Shown here one piece after another: positions 36,286 to 46,944 of a stretch of 64,000 nt of DNA (its first letter is position 1; each line of letters opens with the position of its first letter). The position numbers and the translations under genes were made by a program. Origin of the DNA: Hawksworthiomyces lignivorus. Taxonomy: Eukaryota; Ascomycota; Sordariomycetes; Ophiostomatales; Ophiostomataceae. The stretch covers positions 1-64,000 of the forward strand of contig NTMA01000093.1 in NCBI GenBank assembly GCA_002917075.1, written 5' to 3'. Under the pieces are notes generated by a model. It saw only the letters and a list, made by a program, of their open reading frames with translations. It was not told the DNA's origin and did not search any database.

Positions 36286-37616
36286 TCAGAGGATAGCAAT
36301 CCCATTTGGCGGCGTTGCTACGCCACCTGGAACATAGCACGGAGCACTGGTGAAGAAAAATGACCATCTCTTCTGTTCTTGGCACACTTTTGCCAGTGGC
36401 TCTAGGTTGAACATTTCTCCAATGGGCATACCCCACCGAGGAAGCAACCACTCATGGAGAAGAATACCGGTCGATGTGTCCTTGGGCCGCACTGTATGAT
36501 AGTTAGAATTTGCATGTTAAACAACAGGCCTTGAAAATTTGTTTATCCAGAAGTAGTAAAAATAGGTAGCAGTCAGATATCTCACATTCGAATGCAAATG
36601 TATCTCCGGCGACAGCAGCAAAATGATGATTCCACAGCCAGTCGCGGCTCGAACGGTCGGAAACGATGCCGATAAATCGAGACTGGCCAGTGAACGCTTC
36701 CTTTCGTTCTTCGTCGGGAGCGTTTTCGTACCAACGAGTGAATCCAGAGCGGATGAAAAGAATATCACCGGTCTTAAATTCTATGCCTTCAAATGCAGCA
36801 ATTTCTTCAAGGTCTTTCACCGTGATACCGTGGTTGGAGTGTGCGTAGGGAACAGGTATGCCCTTCGCTTCGCAAAAGTTCACATAGTCCAGAAGTATAC
36901 CTCGTCCGGCAATACCGCCATTCTTAACCCAATCTGCAGTGTTGTTTAGCTGGCTGCTTATTATTTAAATATGTTAAAAAGAACAGAATTTTAATCAACG
37001 ATGTGAGATACTTACGATCGGTACCCAGCTGCTTATTACCGGTCTTGATAACTTCATCGTGGGGCACGCCGTTGTAGTATATCCCAGTCGTCTGCTCGGC
37101 ACAGTGGCCGAACCCGTCCTAATTCACAGAAGAAGGTATGATTAGCGAGATATTTTAACCCAGGACTCCGACAGTTTCAGAGACTGCCCTCAGCATATGT
37201 AACACACCCATTGGCTACTGGCTTGCGTATTAAAAGTCAGGATGTCATCATGGCAATACATGCCATTGATACTCATCAGGTCGACGATTTTTTGTTTTAA
37301 TGGTTCACGCTGGTGAAGTGTCCAGGTCAGTGCATTGAGAGGCCAGTCGACTTGAACTCGGATTCCTGTCTGAATCTCATCCTTGGCTCGTAAGACAGTT
37401 GCAGGAGTTAAAAGATTGAGAGCTTAGAATTTTTAGTTTATGCTCTTGGCATCACATTGTTAATAGGCTGTTTTACGAACCACCCAGATTATCTTTTTCT
37501 TGCCCGGGCTTGTTCCAAATATCCCAGGCATGGCCCTCGAGTGGATGACCTCTGGTCTTTTCAGCAAGTTCCTCGAAAGTCGGAAGGTTGGAATAAGGAT
37601 TCGAAGTAGAACCCAT
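36286..37616 (-). CDS. PF04199 cyclase/hydrolase B
   Basis: Five exons, complement(36286-36491, 36586-36933, 37016-37118, 37208-37422, 37481-37616), give 335 aa. Introns are 94, 82, 89 and 58 nt, all GT-AG and phase-consistent. Same family as cyclase A: GALNLLTPATVLRAKDEI, SSQWDGFGHCAEQ, GRGILLDYVNF, FKTGDILFIRSGF, VAGDTFAFE, LLHEWLLPRWGMPIGEMF and YVPGGVATPPNGIAIL. Here the Arg of QWDGxRH is Gly, so metal or substrate binding may differ from A. The final short segment FELRPKDTS is split by an intron. It probably hydrolyses a cyclic or amide intermediate; the substrate is unknown. Confidence 0.87.
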
Positions 37617-38670
37617 TGTGTAAGGTAGGCGGGTTGTTGACTAGGTATGTCACACTTGGAGCACCTATTCGTTTGATCCTTATTATGAATGTAAAGATGG
37701 AATCGCCAAGAATAGAGGTACAATATACAGCTTATATTGGCAGAGCACGCTTTTGGTAAGCTTTGGAGAGATTTTCCTTGATTATATCTATAGGCCATCC
37801 AGATCGCAGCAATACCTTGACACGTCCGAACACGGCTCACTGGATTGGAGAGACTGGAAATAAGTTTCCATTCCCCGCAGAAGACATGATGTCCCCCGCT
37901 CGAAGCGCGGGTGACCCCAGAAGTACACTCCGAATTTCATTGTGCTGAAGCATATTACCCCGTAGTCGGGGGGATTAATACACAAACTACCATCAAAAAA
38001 AGATAGCACCCCCTGTAGAATACTGTATTCTTATTGGTTGCTTCTTCTACCTAAAATGAGAAGATGAAGAGGAGTTGCGCTTAGTCACTTTATCACCTGA
38101 CAAAAATGTATGTATTAACATATTATACCGTATATATGCACTGTATGCACTACTCTTATCCTTATGAGTGCCTCTTGGGCTAATTTCTGCCTATAATTAA
38201 TGACTTTAATCGAACTGAATTTAAGGTGTATAAGACATGCTTTGGGGAGTGGGAAGGCTAATACATTCTAACCGAGGGCTTGTGGATTTCAGCTAATCAG
38301 GTTAAATGATTATTGGCACCTAAGGTACTAACATACTTCTACGTATAAATAAAAGGTAATGAGGCACAGCCGTAGGGCAGTCATTCGAGCCAGAACCAAC
38401 AAGCAAGGCATACTCCACTTAGCTGACAGCCCTAGTCTGTCAGTGTACGAGGCCAACAGCCTCTTAGTTAGGGGTAGATACAGTGCTATACGTACAGTGA
38501 TAATGATATATACATACGGTATAATTCAACAAGCGCTGTTGAAGGCGAAGTAGGAGTAATATGTCCAATCAGTTTGAGTAGAGCAACTTATTAGAAGAGG
38601 CCAAAAGATGTCATAAAAGGAGTAACGGCGAGAGACATTCTCTGTACAGTGCTATATGAGATAGTGTACT
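37617..38670. other. Intergenic, start of repeat-rich gap
   Basis: Contains the promoter of cyclase B with a degenerate operator at 37855-37870 and a GC-rich hairpin (CCCGC..GCGGG) near 37893. No gene; an ORF at 38359-38553 is not supported. Confidence 0.4.
37855..37870. promoter_or_regulatory. Degenerate operator candidate (cyclase B)
   Basis: TGGAAATAAGTTTCCA is a perfect inverted repeat with the spacing of the cluster palindrome but with the outer C and G changed to T and A. It lies 239 nt before the cyclase B start. Confidence 0.3.
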
Positions 38671-39240
38671 GTTTAATCGTAATATTGAGCTAATCCTGGC
38701 TATCTGTGTCTATACTAGATGGAACCCTCTGGAGCAAAAACTACCGCGCTGATCAACTAACAGATTATTATACATATGATATTAATTGATATTAGTAGTG
38801 AACGGCAGGATAATTAAAAGATTAATGAGATATTGTAACGCTAGTCGTTTGAGGCTCCTGCTCCTTCTACACAGTCCTCTCCGGTCTGCTTGCTAGTCTG
38901 TAGTCGGGTACGCGCCCGCTCCGTTTGAATCTCCGTAGCACGGGGGGGCCGCCGGCCCTCCTGTATTCAGGCAGTGACTCAGCTCTTCCGGAGTGTGGGA
39001 CCATCTGGGAGGTCTCTCCAATGGGGTATTGGTGCAATGTGGAATGATGTGCTCCGCCGTCTCCTCTGCCGCCTCACAGGCGCACATGGGAGAGGCGCGG
39101 AGCTTCTGGATACGGTATAAATAAGCCGTTAAACAGACATGGCCGGTGCGTATCTGCGTCATAAAGTTGCTTTCAACCTTCGTCAGATGTCAGCGGGCCT
39201 TGGCGACTTCTTTAGCGGTTCAGCGAAGGCACTAATTCGC
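38671..39240 (-). mobile_element. LINE 3' fragment, degraded
   Basis: Minus-strand translation at 39162-38893 reads IRTGHVCLTAYLYRI, SPMCACEAAEETAEHIIPHC and SHCLNTGGPAA, matching the end of the LINE ORF at 30 kb. The 3' tail (GGTTCCATC.., TAATCGTAATATTGAG..) runs to 38671. Stops and substitutions show it is dead. Confidence 0.75.
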
Positions 39241-39894
39241 CGGTCTTTGTCGTGGTTTCACGAGACGGTGTCATTGCGTCTACCGATTTGATAGCATACG
39301 ATCTTTGTTTTAGTTGGTTAGTATGTTATCGTACGTTGAGCAGGGGTCTCCGACGAAACGATGGTTTATTGTTGCTGTGATCTTGCGACATATGACACCG
39401 GATATAGCTCTGTAGTCCTCTCCAATATGAAAGACTGCTTGTCGTCAATTGAGATATAGGTCTAATTGTAGGAGATTTACTTCTGTGTATAATAAGGAGA
39501 TTAGTGTTGATTTACATACGTATGTGACGATATGAAGGCATCATTGTAGAACTTGAAAAACGAACCGTAAGTCCGCGGGTCGTACCACCGTTCGGAATAG
39601 GGGAGTCATATACTAGTACGCTGAAGACGATAGTGCTACGAATAACTGCCGCAGAAATAGTACGTATTCACGATAGTAAGCATTCTTATGTCTTGGTTAT
39701 GAGTCGTGTGAGAATGAAGCCTTGCTTTTTTAACTTTTCTTGACCTATCCAAAGTGGACGTTACATGTGAGCTTGCGGTCTAGCCAAATACCTAGGAATC
39801 ACGCCTCGGTCAGCAGCTGGAGCGTGGTGCTAGCGTTAAGTTAAGCTGTAGAGTCACTATCGGCGCTGCTCTTGCGCGGTCGAAGTGGAGGAGC
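39241..39894. other. Repeat-rich gap, nothing identifiable
   Basis: No open frame of note. Being flanked by LINE pieces in opposite orientation, it is probably decayed transposon, but I see no diagnostic motif. Confidence 0.3.
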
Positions 39895-40735
39895 TCACCT
39901 TTCGCCGGTGCGAAGGTGACGCCTCTGCTGCGTGCCAATTGTGTAGCAATGCCTCACGCTGCGCAGAGATGGGCGCAGCATTGCGATATCATCTTAGCGA
40001 TGGCTAGTAGATTGGTATCATCCGCGAAGCCGATAAGGGTGATTCTGGGCACTCTTTCTAGCGCTTTAAACCACGACGTGATGAATAGGATAAAGGAGAT
40101 CAGTGGTAGCGGCAAACCCTTCGGTACGCTGGTAGCAACCGCCTATGCCGGTGCCGTGCGGTCGTCGAACGTTAGCTCCGTAGTATGCCCGGAAAGGATC
40201 CCCAACAAGGCCACCTAAGAGGCCCCGCCAAGTTACTACGCCCTCTATATCTACCTCTCCTTTGTACGGCCCTCGGGGCCTACCGGACCACCCCGAAACG
40301 TCTGTTATATACAGACGCCGCACTACCACCGCTAAACCTATATCTCAACCAAAGGCACTTTGCCTTTCTTAACCGAGAGGACTATAAGACCAAATCACAG
40401 GCCTTCGGTCAATACAGCTTTCACAAAGTCGGACATGCCCTCTTCCAGACTTTTATATCAAATACGATCACGTCCTAGGTCCATGGGACGAAGCCCGCAT
40501 CTTGACTATTTGGCAAAGACGTTGGCAGAGCTCTGACAGGGACCTGCAGCAGCCTGCCTGCCTCGACCCGCGGTGGACCTCCAAGACAGCCCTTCAGGCT
40601 CAGCAAAGCCGAAAGCAGCACCTTATTTGTAATAATAAATAATTGGTTCTATAACGGTTTCTGCCCCAGGAGGGTTCCGTTAGCCTAGGCGTCACATAGT
40701 CAGGAGTGACTGAAATAAAGACGATGAAACCTAAT
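39895..40735 (+). mobile_element. Degraded LINE with part of reverse transcriptase
   Basis: Frames at 39916-40218 and 40185-40478 give KPIRVILGTLSSA-like reverse-transcriptase remnants and AYRTTPKRLLYTDAALPPL followed by LNLYLNQRHFAFLNREDYK, parallel to the 30-kb copy. A decayed 3' UTR (CTGCCCCAGGAGGGTTCC) ends near 40735. It is broken by frameshifts and internal deletion. Confidence 0.7.
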
Positions 40736-40740
40736 CATTA

Positions 40741-42060
40741 TGTAGTGTTAGGTTGACTCTGTGTCGAAACATTAGTGAAGTTATCAGGCAAATATCTAGC
40801 TAGAGGTCACATGTCGCCCCGAGCAAAAGATGGACGATGTCTCGCGTGAATGGAGGAACGGCCTAGATGAGAAACCGAGACCTCTTCTACATTTCGGATA
40901 ATTAGGTAGCAAGTGGTCAGAAAACCTTACGGCTACTGCTTCCTGCTTTGGAAGCTGTGGTTGTTTTAGCGGATAGGCTGAGTTGAGGAATCTTCTCGTC
41001 TCGCTCTTAATACGAGACGGGCCATCGGTTTCTACCGTAATGAAGCGACGATTTAGGTCCTCTAGAACCTGAGATCGTACCAGGGGCTTATTCTAATTAC
41101 TAATACGGTGTAATAACAGGCGTTCCGACCTGTATGCGCTATCTCGTAGGGGCCATAAAGGAACGCGATTTTTATGTGTGCGTACTATATGTACAACGTC
41201 AAGTCGATGTGGCTTGTGTGTAATTTAGTTATGAGGCTGTTTTTGCGAAGTTACAGTGAGCCCTAGCTATTTCCTCGCTGGTCTACTGGAGGTTATGGCT
41301 AATGGATCGGTGCCACGACTCAGTTAGGCGGTGTAAGAGTGACTGGTATTAAGGTTTTGAACAGTCTTCTTTCCACGAGGTCAATATACCGTTGTGGATG
41401 TTGTAGAGCCGGTCGTGGTGTTATGGTCGAATGTAGCGTAAGAGCGTGGCATGTGGGTCTCAAATTGGCATGGCAGTCCTTTCAGTTGAGTAGTACAGCT
41501 TGTTCATTAGGGTATTTGTCTAAATAAGCTAGGCACGTCTCTGTATATAACAAGGCGGCGACATTTATTTTTATGCCTCGAAGATATTACGAGTATGCGT
41601 GTGATGTTGTGTAGTCAGCTGTTACTCCAGTTTTTTGACTGTGTCCTCTGGGGCGTAAAGTGATAATGTCGCACCGAAGATGATTGGACTGCGGACCACT
41701 GCTGCAAAAACTGTAGCTATCCATGAGAGACTATACCTCCATTCTTGCATCCTTGTCTCGTGAGAATCAGGGTTTATGTTTTTTTTATCATTGGTGATTT
41801 GGTCGAAGTATTATGTGAAAGTTAGTTGTGTGTCTAGCTAGATATTGAGTTGGAGAATAAGGCCTTGCCTTATTCTCGTAAGAGATTAGCTAATGTTTAC
41901 GTGGGTGAGAAGATCTTCTTGAGTGCTGCCACTAGGAGACTATGCCAATACAAAAAGATTAACCTCTTTGGACAAATGTCATCGTACCTTAACAGATTTA
42001 TGAGGGCCGATTGAGCCTTTCCTTCTCATTTGGTGAGAATCGATCGTACAAGGCTCCCCC
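40741..42060 (-). mobile_element. Highly decayed LINE, opposite orientation
   Basis: Minus-strand translation near 41740-41590 reads SWIATVFAAVVRSPIIFG..LYAPEDTVKKLE, the region after the reverse transcriptase in Tad1-like LINEs. Many stops and frame changes. Limits are approximate. Confidence 0.5.
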
Positions 42061-42833
42061 ACGGCCCTATTCGAATTGACCACAATTACCAGAAAGCATC
42101 TCCGCTGCGCGGAGTCTGGTGATGCCTGACCCGTGTCCTAAGACACTCATCAAGCTTCACACGACCGCCTGCTTGGCTCTCCCTAACACGATGCTTGCCG
42201 TCTTGCCTAGAGTACCGCCAATTGCTCAAGGGTTGACCTCTCTGCATCTAAGGGATTACCGGCTGAGCAGCCGCATCCCGTTTCGATATCCTGCAAGACG
42301 GGGTGGATGACTATCCAGACGACTTCTGAAGGAGCTTACTCTGTGCAGCTGAGGTGAAGAAGCTTGATGCTCGCCAGAGGGAAGGCGAAACCTTTGCTGT
42401 ATACCAATTACAACATTCCTCACCAAACGGAAGTTCCAGCATTTTTATTCAGTTCATCTGTCACCAGCGATTGATATTATCGGTGTAACTATTCGCGATG
42501 AACCCTTGCACTTTTTCTTACTATTTGAAAACCGATCTAGTGAGAAAAATTGAGAGAATAAGAGGTAGAGCACTGTAGTACTCTGGCGGCAGTATTTTAT
42601 ATTACGCACACGTTTGGACTAGACCACTAATACGGAGATAGATTTTCCGTCGGAGTCATTGTTTATTTATCTTCAGCACGAGCTATTAGGAGCTTAGCAT
42701 TATAATCAAGAATCATGTACACTTTTAAATTGAAGATTTATCATATGTCCTTGTTTGATATTGTCTTTTTCGTATTTCATTGCGCCCATTCGGTCGCAGT
42801 CTATTATGGCGTGGACACCGTTTCTTGCAACTA
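42061..42833. other. Intergenic, end of repeat-rich gap
   Basis: No gene seen; the ORF at 42119-42310 has no similarity. It includes the 3' flank of the EthD-hydrolase gene. Confidence 0.35.
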
Positions 42834-44372
42834 TCAAGCAATGAAATTATTGACGACCTTGATAAATTCGAGGCAGTTTTCAACCATCGGCAGATGTCCT
42901 GCTCCTTGGACCACAGCAAATCCTCCATGACCCTTGCCCTTCTCAAGTCGTTCAGCAGCTGCCTTAAGCACTATTGGCAGCATGCTATCTGCCTCGCCGC
43001 TAACCAGCATTGTCTTGCATTGGATTGAGCTCAAGCCGTCGAGCATGTCATAGTCGTAAAGTGCCTCGGAACTGCGACGGAAACCGTCGAAATCATTGCT
43101 TGACACCATAGCCGCCACCTTTTTGCCGCCAGGGCCGTCCACATTCTCAGGCAGAAACCAGCGCTTAATGGTAGGTGGTGCCAGTGCTTGCAAGCCACCA
43201 TCCTGGGCTATCTTGATCCGCCCAGCCCATGCTCCAGAGGCACCCGGGGCTGATTTGATACCGCAATCGCATGCGAGAAGTCTGTTGAGACGATCTGGGT
43301 ACGTCAACGCAAATTTAAGAGCTGTGACACCGCCGAGTGAGACACCGATCAACGTGTCAACCTTCTTGACCTTCAGGCCATCAAGAAGATGCGCCAAGTC
43401 GGCCGCCAATACTTCGGCAGTAATCTTTCCGTCCGATGCCACAGGTCCACGGCCGCGGCTCTCATACCGCAAAAAGCGGTACTCTGGGTGGAGAAACCCA
43501 CCCCAGTAAGAGATGAATTCGTCCCAAATATCGCCACTTGTGAGCAAACTGTTGACAAAGACCACAAGTGGGGCGTTGGGGTCCGTGTTTCCTTCTAACC
43601 GGTATGTACTCTTCGTACCGTCGGCGAATGTGAATTCGTTCTGGATAACGGCATTCGGGGGGAGCTTATCAAGAGAGGCTAGGTCACGCGGATACGGGCC
43701 GAAATCGTAGTGCAAGCTATAATTGCATCGCTCCTGGGTGGTGTCGGTCATGATGCGTTGTCGCCACACAGTGCCTGTGGCATACCTGAACTCAGGCCCG
43801 CCATTACCGTGAGCGCCTGTGTATTCATGGATACCAATCCAGTGGGGTTCTTCGTCTGGGTGGAAGGTGGGCGAGAGCTTAAATCGCCGTGACCGCACCC
43901 ATCCAGGAATCAGTTCCAGGACCGGGATATGTTCATCGAGATACCACCTGTTAATGTCCTCCGCCATGGCCTTCTTCTCAGCTTCACTAGCCTTCGGAGG
44001 AAGGTACATGCGAAGGGTGGCGATAAATGTAGGTTTGCGGTCGGTGTCGTTGACGCTGCCAACAGAAATCTCTTCTTCGTAAAAGTACCGCGAACTTTCT
44101 ACTTGCTGAAGGACATTCTTCTCTCGCTCAGACGGCTTTTCACGGAGGACCGTGTAAGCTTCGCTGTTCATCTCGTCAAGGTCGGTGACATCATAGACAG
44201 CCATCCATGGCCGCCCCTTACCATCTGAAGATCGGTAACGTCGGCCTGATGTGATGAAGGGAAGCTGGAGGCGAAGAGGACCATGCTCATTGTTGTACCA
44301 GTCTTCGAATGCAACTCTGGAAAGAGTTGGAGCATGGTCGATGGTCACGTAAAGGATACCTGGCTTCCCCAT
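42834..44372 (-). CDS. Double EthD-like domain fused to alpha/beta hydrolase (enol-lactonase-like)
   Basis: Single-exon gene of 512 aa. Residues about 5-100 and 110-215 are two dimeric alpha-beta barrel (EthD-like) repeats, each with a W-Y-x-x-E-H motif: FEDWYNNEHGPL and INRWYLDEHIPVLELIPGW. Residues about 240-510 are an alpha/beta hydrolase of the 3-oxoadipate enol-lactonase group: VFVNSLLTSGDIWDEF (oxyanion side), nucleophile elbow GVSLGGV near residue 345, and C-terminal GAGHLPMVEN with the catalytic His. I infer an enzyme that handles a lactone or beta-keto compound, with the barrel part acting on the preceding or following step. A stand-alone relative of the N-terminal half lies at 61.3 kb. 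Confidence 0.87.
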   Translation of the reverse strand: MGKPGILYVTIDHAPTLSRVAFEDWYNNEHGPLRLQLPFITSGRRYRSSDGKGRPWMAVYDVTDLDEMNSEAYTVLREKPSEREKNVLQQVESSRYFYEEEISVGSVNDTDRKPTFIATLRMYLPPKASEAEKKAMAEDINRWYLDEHIPVLELIPGWVRSRRFKLSPTFHPDEEPHWIGIHEYTGAHGNGGPEFRYATGTVWRQRIMTDTTQERCNYSLHYDFGPYPRDLASLDKLPPNAVIQNEFTFADGTKSTYRLEGNTDPNAPLVVFVNSLLTSGDIWDEFISYWGGFLHPEYRFLRYESRGRGPVASDGKITAEVLAADLAHLLDGLKVKKVDTLIGVSLGGVTALKFALTYPDRLNRLLACDCGIKSAPGASGAWAGRIKIAQDGGLQALAPPTIKRWFLPENVDGPGGKKVAAMVSSNDFDGFRRSSEALYDYDMLDGLSSIQCKTMLVSGEADSMLPIVLKAAAERLEKGKGHGGFAVVQGAGHLPMVENCLEFIKVVNNFIA

Positions 44373-46944
44373 TTTTAATTCAACTTGGTAATGAATTTTA
44401 TGAGAGACTCTGGTTATAGTTGTAAAGAAATGAATACGAAGATATTTAACAAAAGGTACAAGCAGGAGCGTTACATATATTTATTATAGGATTCTATTTC
44501 TTGGCTTTGTAGAAGAGAAGACAAAGAATGAAAGCTCTAATGCTCCGAAATCCGAGGCCGGAACGAGCTATCCATTCTCCCAAGGGGTACATTTCAGCTT
44601 CCAGTGGGTTCGTATGTAATCCGTGCGGAGCTCTAAAACAATAACAGACGACATCCGCGATTCAGTTTCCGCAAATCTTTCTTTCCCCGCAGAAAGAGCC
44701 TGGAGGTCGTGCGGGGTAGCCTAAAGTCCGTAGAATCCCCGTCGTTCACCTAGGTGATGCAGCATTCTAAAGCTTCGCCTATTCGCTAGAGAAGCAAAGA
44801 CATAGAACCCACCTTAAGAAGACCACGAGACGCCATATTGCATAGGACTACTTGACTCTATTAAGATGCTAATCAATTATAGACGTGAGACCACCGAATC
44901 TCTAAACTGCAGCTTAGATTCTTCTACAGTTGCGGCAGTGAATGTTGAAAATGCAACTTGCTAGACGAATGAGACAGCACCTGTGACGGGTGTGATATCT
45001 ATACCGAAGGCACAACCTGAGTGCTTATTGGCTGAGAAAGTGAGAGTCTGAATTTTTACTCGCTTCACCAACGCTGCGGCCTTCGTCCACGTGCTATTAA
45101 TTTATTAAGCGTATAACCACCTAGCAATTGTGCTTTCACCTGATACGACAGACTGGCGTTGGCACACCCGAATCAGATCTAAGTCGTTGCGACTCTATTG
45201 ATCATCATATCAAGCCTTAAATTTCTATTGGCTCTATCACCAGCTGCTTCTCAGCGTCTTCTCCTGTCCGTGCCACTATTTTACTCGAATCCCGGCAATT
45301 TTGCACGACTAGCTTTCCCCCACTCTCGTAAGCCAGCTCTTTAACTTTGTTCAAGGAGCAGTAGCTACTCAAATGGCAAGTGACCGTTGCTAAATACTAG
45401 CACAATCAAATGTAGAATTGGAAAATACTTTGATTACTATCGTGAAACTCAATTCACCTCTGTTGTGATGCAAAACTGTTCATCTAAAACTTACCCATCT
45501 TCTAGTTGTCACCAGGGCAAAAAATAAAAAGAACAAGCTCGAACCTCGGATGATTCATCAGTCGACACATGCGACCTAACTAGTCTGCTTTGTGGAATTG
45601 CATTGATAAATACGCTATTCCGTAAAAATCCACAGCGCAACATTTTGTGCAAGCCCTAACCCAGCCAGGGGAAAAGTGCCGGAATCAAGTTTCCGTGCTA
45701 GTTAGTAAGACACCGTATGCAGCCTTCTTTTACACCGTACATACATCATCTATCTTTGATTAGCTTCACGCTTACCATAACAATTTTTGCGTATACAAGT
45801 ATGCCCCGATCTTTAGTCGAATATTTTCACCCTCTGATGCATCAAAACTCAATGAAAGGCGCACGATAAATCTTGCGCTGATGAATTGGCCACGTGAGAT
45901 GTTGCTCCCATAGAATGCCCGTTGATAGTTCTGAATACTCTTTTATGCCATGTGGACTATTCCGCGTAGTATGCCAGTTGACGAATATGGCATATCAGTC
46001 AAGAGATATGTGTAACATTAACGGTTATTTGGAAACGGAGTAGATCTGTTCTCCAAGCGTGTGAAATAGTCGTATCGCAGTAGTGAGCTCACGACAAAGC
46101 TGCTGGCTTAATCTAATATATATTTGTTCTTGACCTATTTATAGTCGCAAAGAATGACAGAGGAACTTGCATATCGGAGTTGGTGTTGTTGCTGCATCTC
46201 TAGTTTCTTTACATCGTTGTCTCGTGCAAATTCTCATTGCTCAAATTTCGCAGTGAGTATTTGGATTCACATCTAAGGAATTGAAAATTTTACATAGATA
46301 CCTCAATTTGCCACTCGATTTTTAAGAGTCACTTGACCATTAAGATCTACCTCTCATGCGGTTATAATCAATGCCTGCGCATAAAAATATGAAGAAATAA
46401 AAGAAGCTTTCTGTCAATGTTAGCATAGGCCTTGCTGCCTATCTTATAATATTGCGAGTGCTCTTCACCAAGACTCACCGCAGGTACAAGATATCACAAA
46501 GTCGAATCGCCAGTCGTGGAATCCCTACCCTTTCCGAACCTTTACGAAGCTTTTTGTGGATATATGCACGCCGCCACGGCGGTCATTTGAAAGCAAGAGT
46601 AGTAGTACCTTTTTTTTTGGTGGTTTTCGTGGCACTTGTGGTTAGCTTAACAAAAGCAGTAAGCTCGTCGACTAGTGGCAAGCAGCCAGGATTTAGTCAA
46701 CCGTAAATTGTGCATGCCTTCATCCCCTTTTCTGTGCCATAACTTTCCCCGCACTCTCCTCTTTTTTCCTGTCTCCATTCCACACCTCATCGCAAAAAGA
46801 AAGGAACATATCAGCTATAACTGAATATCCGCCATTTCGAGTGATTTTATCCTCGAACGCAATTCCTGTACAGCCAAAATAGAAGCAGAGTTATATAAGA
46901 GACAGAAGCGGTGAAAAAGCTATTGTTCAGACTGGCACGACTAC
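44373..46944. other. Long promoter region between EthD-hydrolase and regulator
   Basis: About 2.6 kb without a gene. It holds a perfect palindrome at 45680-45695, a weaker relative CGCGATTCAGTTTCCG at 44656-44671, and a 7-bp inverted repeat CCCCGCA/TGCGGGG at 44685-44716. The ORF at 46452-46706 is not supported. Such length is usual for regulated fungal promoters. Confidence 0.4.
45680..45695. promoter_or_regulatory. Palindromic operator candidate (EthD-hydrolase / regulator interval)
   Basis: CGGAATCAAGTTTCCG, exact CGGRA-N6-TYCCG. It is 1308 nt before the EthD-hydrolase start and 1250 nt before the regulator start, so the target is uncertain. Confidence 0.55.

Noticed and set aside
37870..37930. 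GC-rich hairpin region considered as a tRNA or small RNA gene
   Set aside because: No tRNA cloverleaf, no A- or B-box, and no match to known RNA families that I can recognise.
46452..46706. 84-codon ORF with a hydrophobic stretch upstream of the regulator
   Set aside because: No homology seen, and it lies in a promoter region; kept as unsupported.
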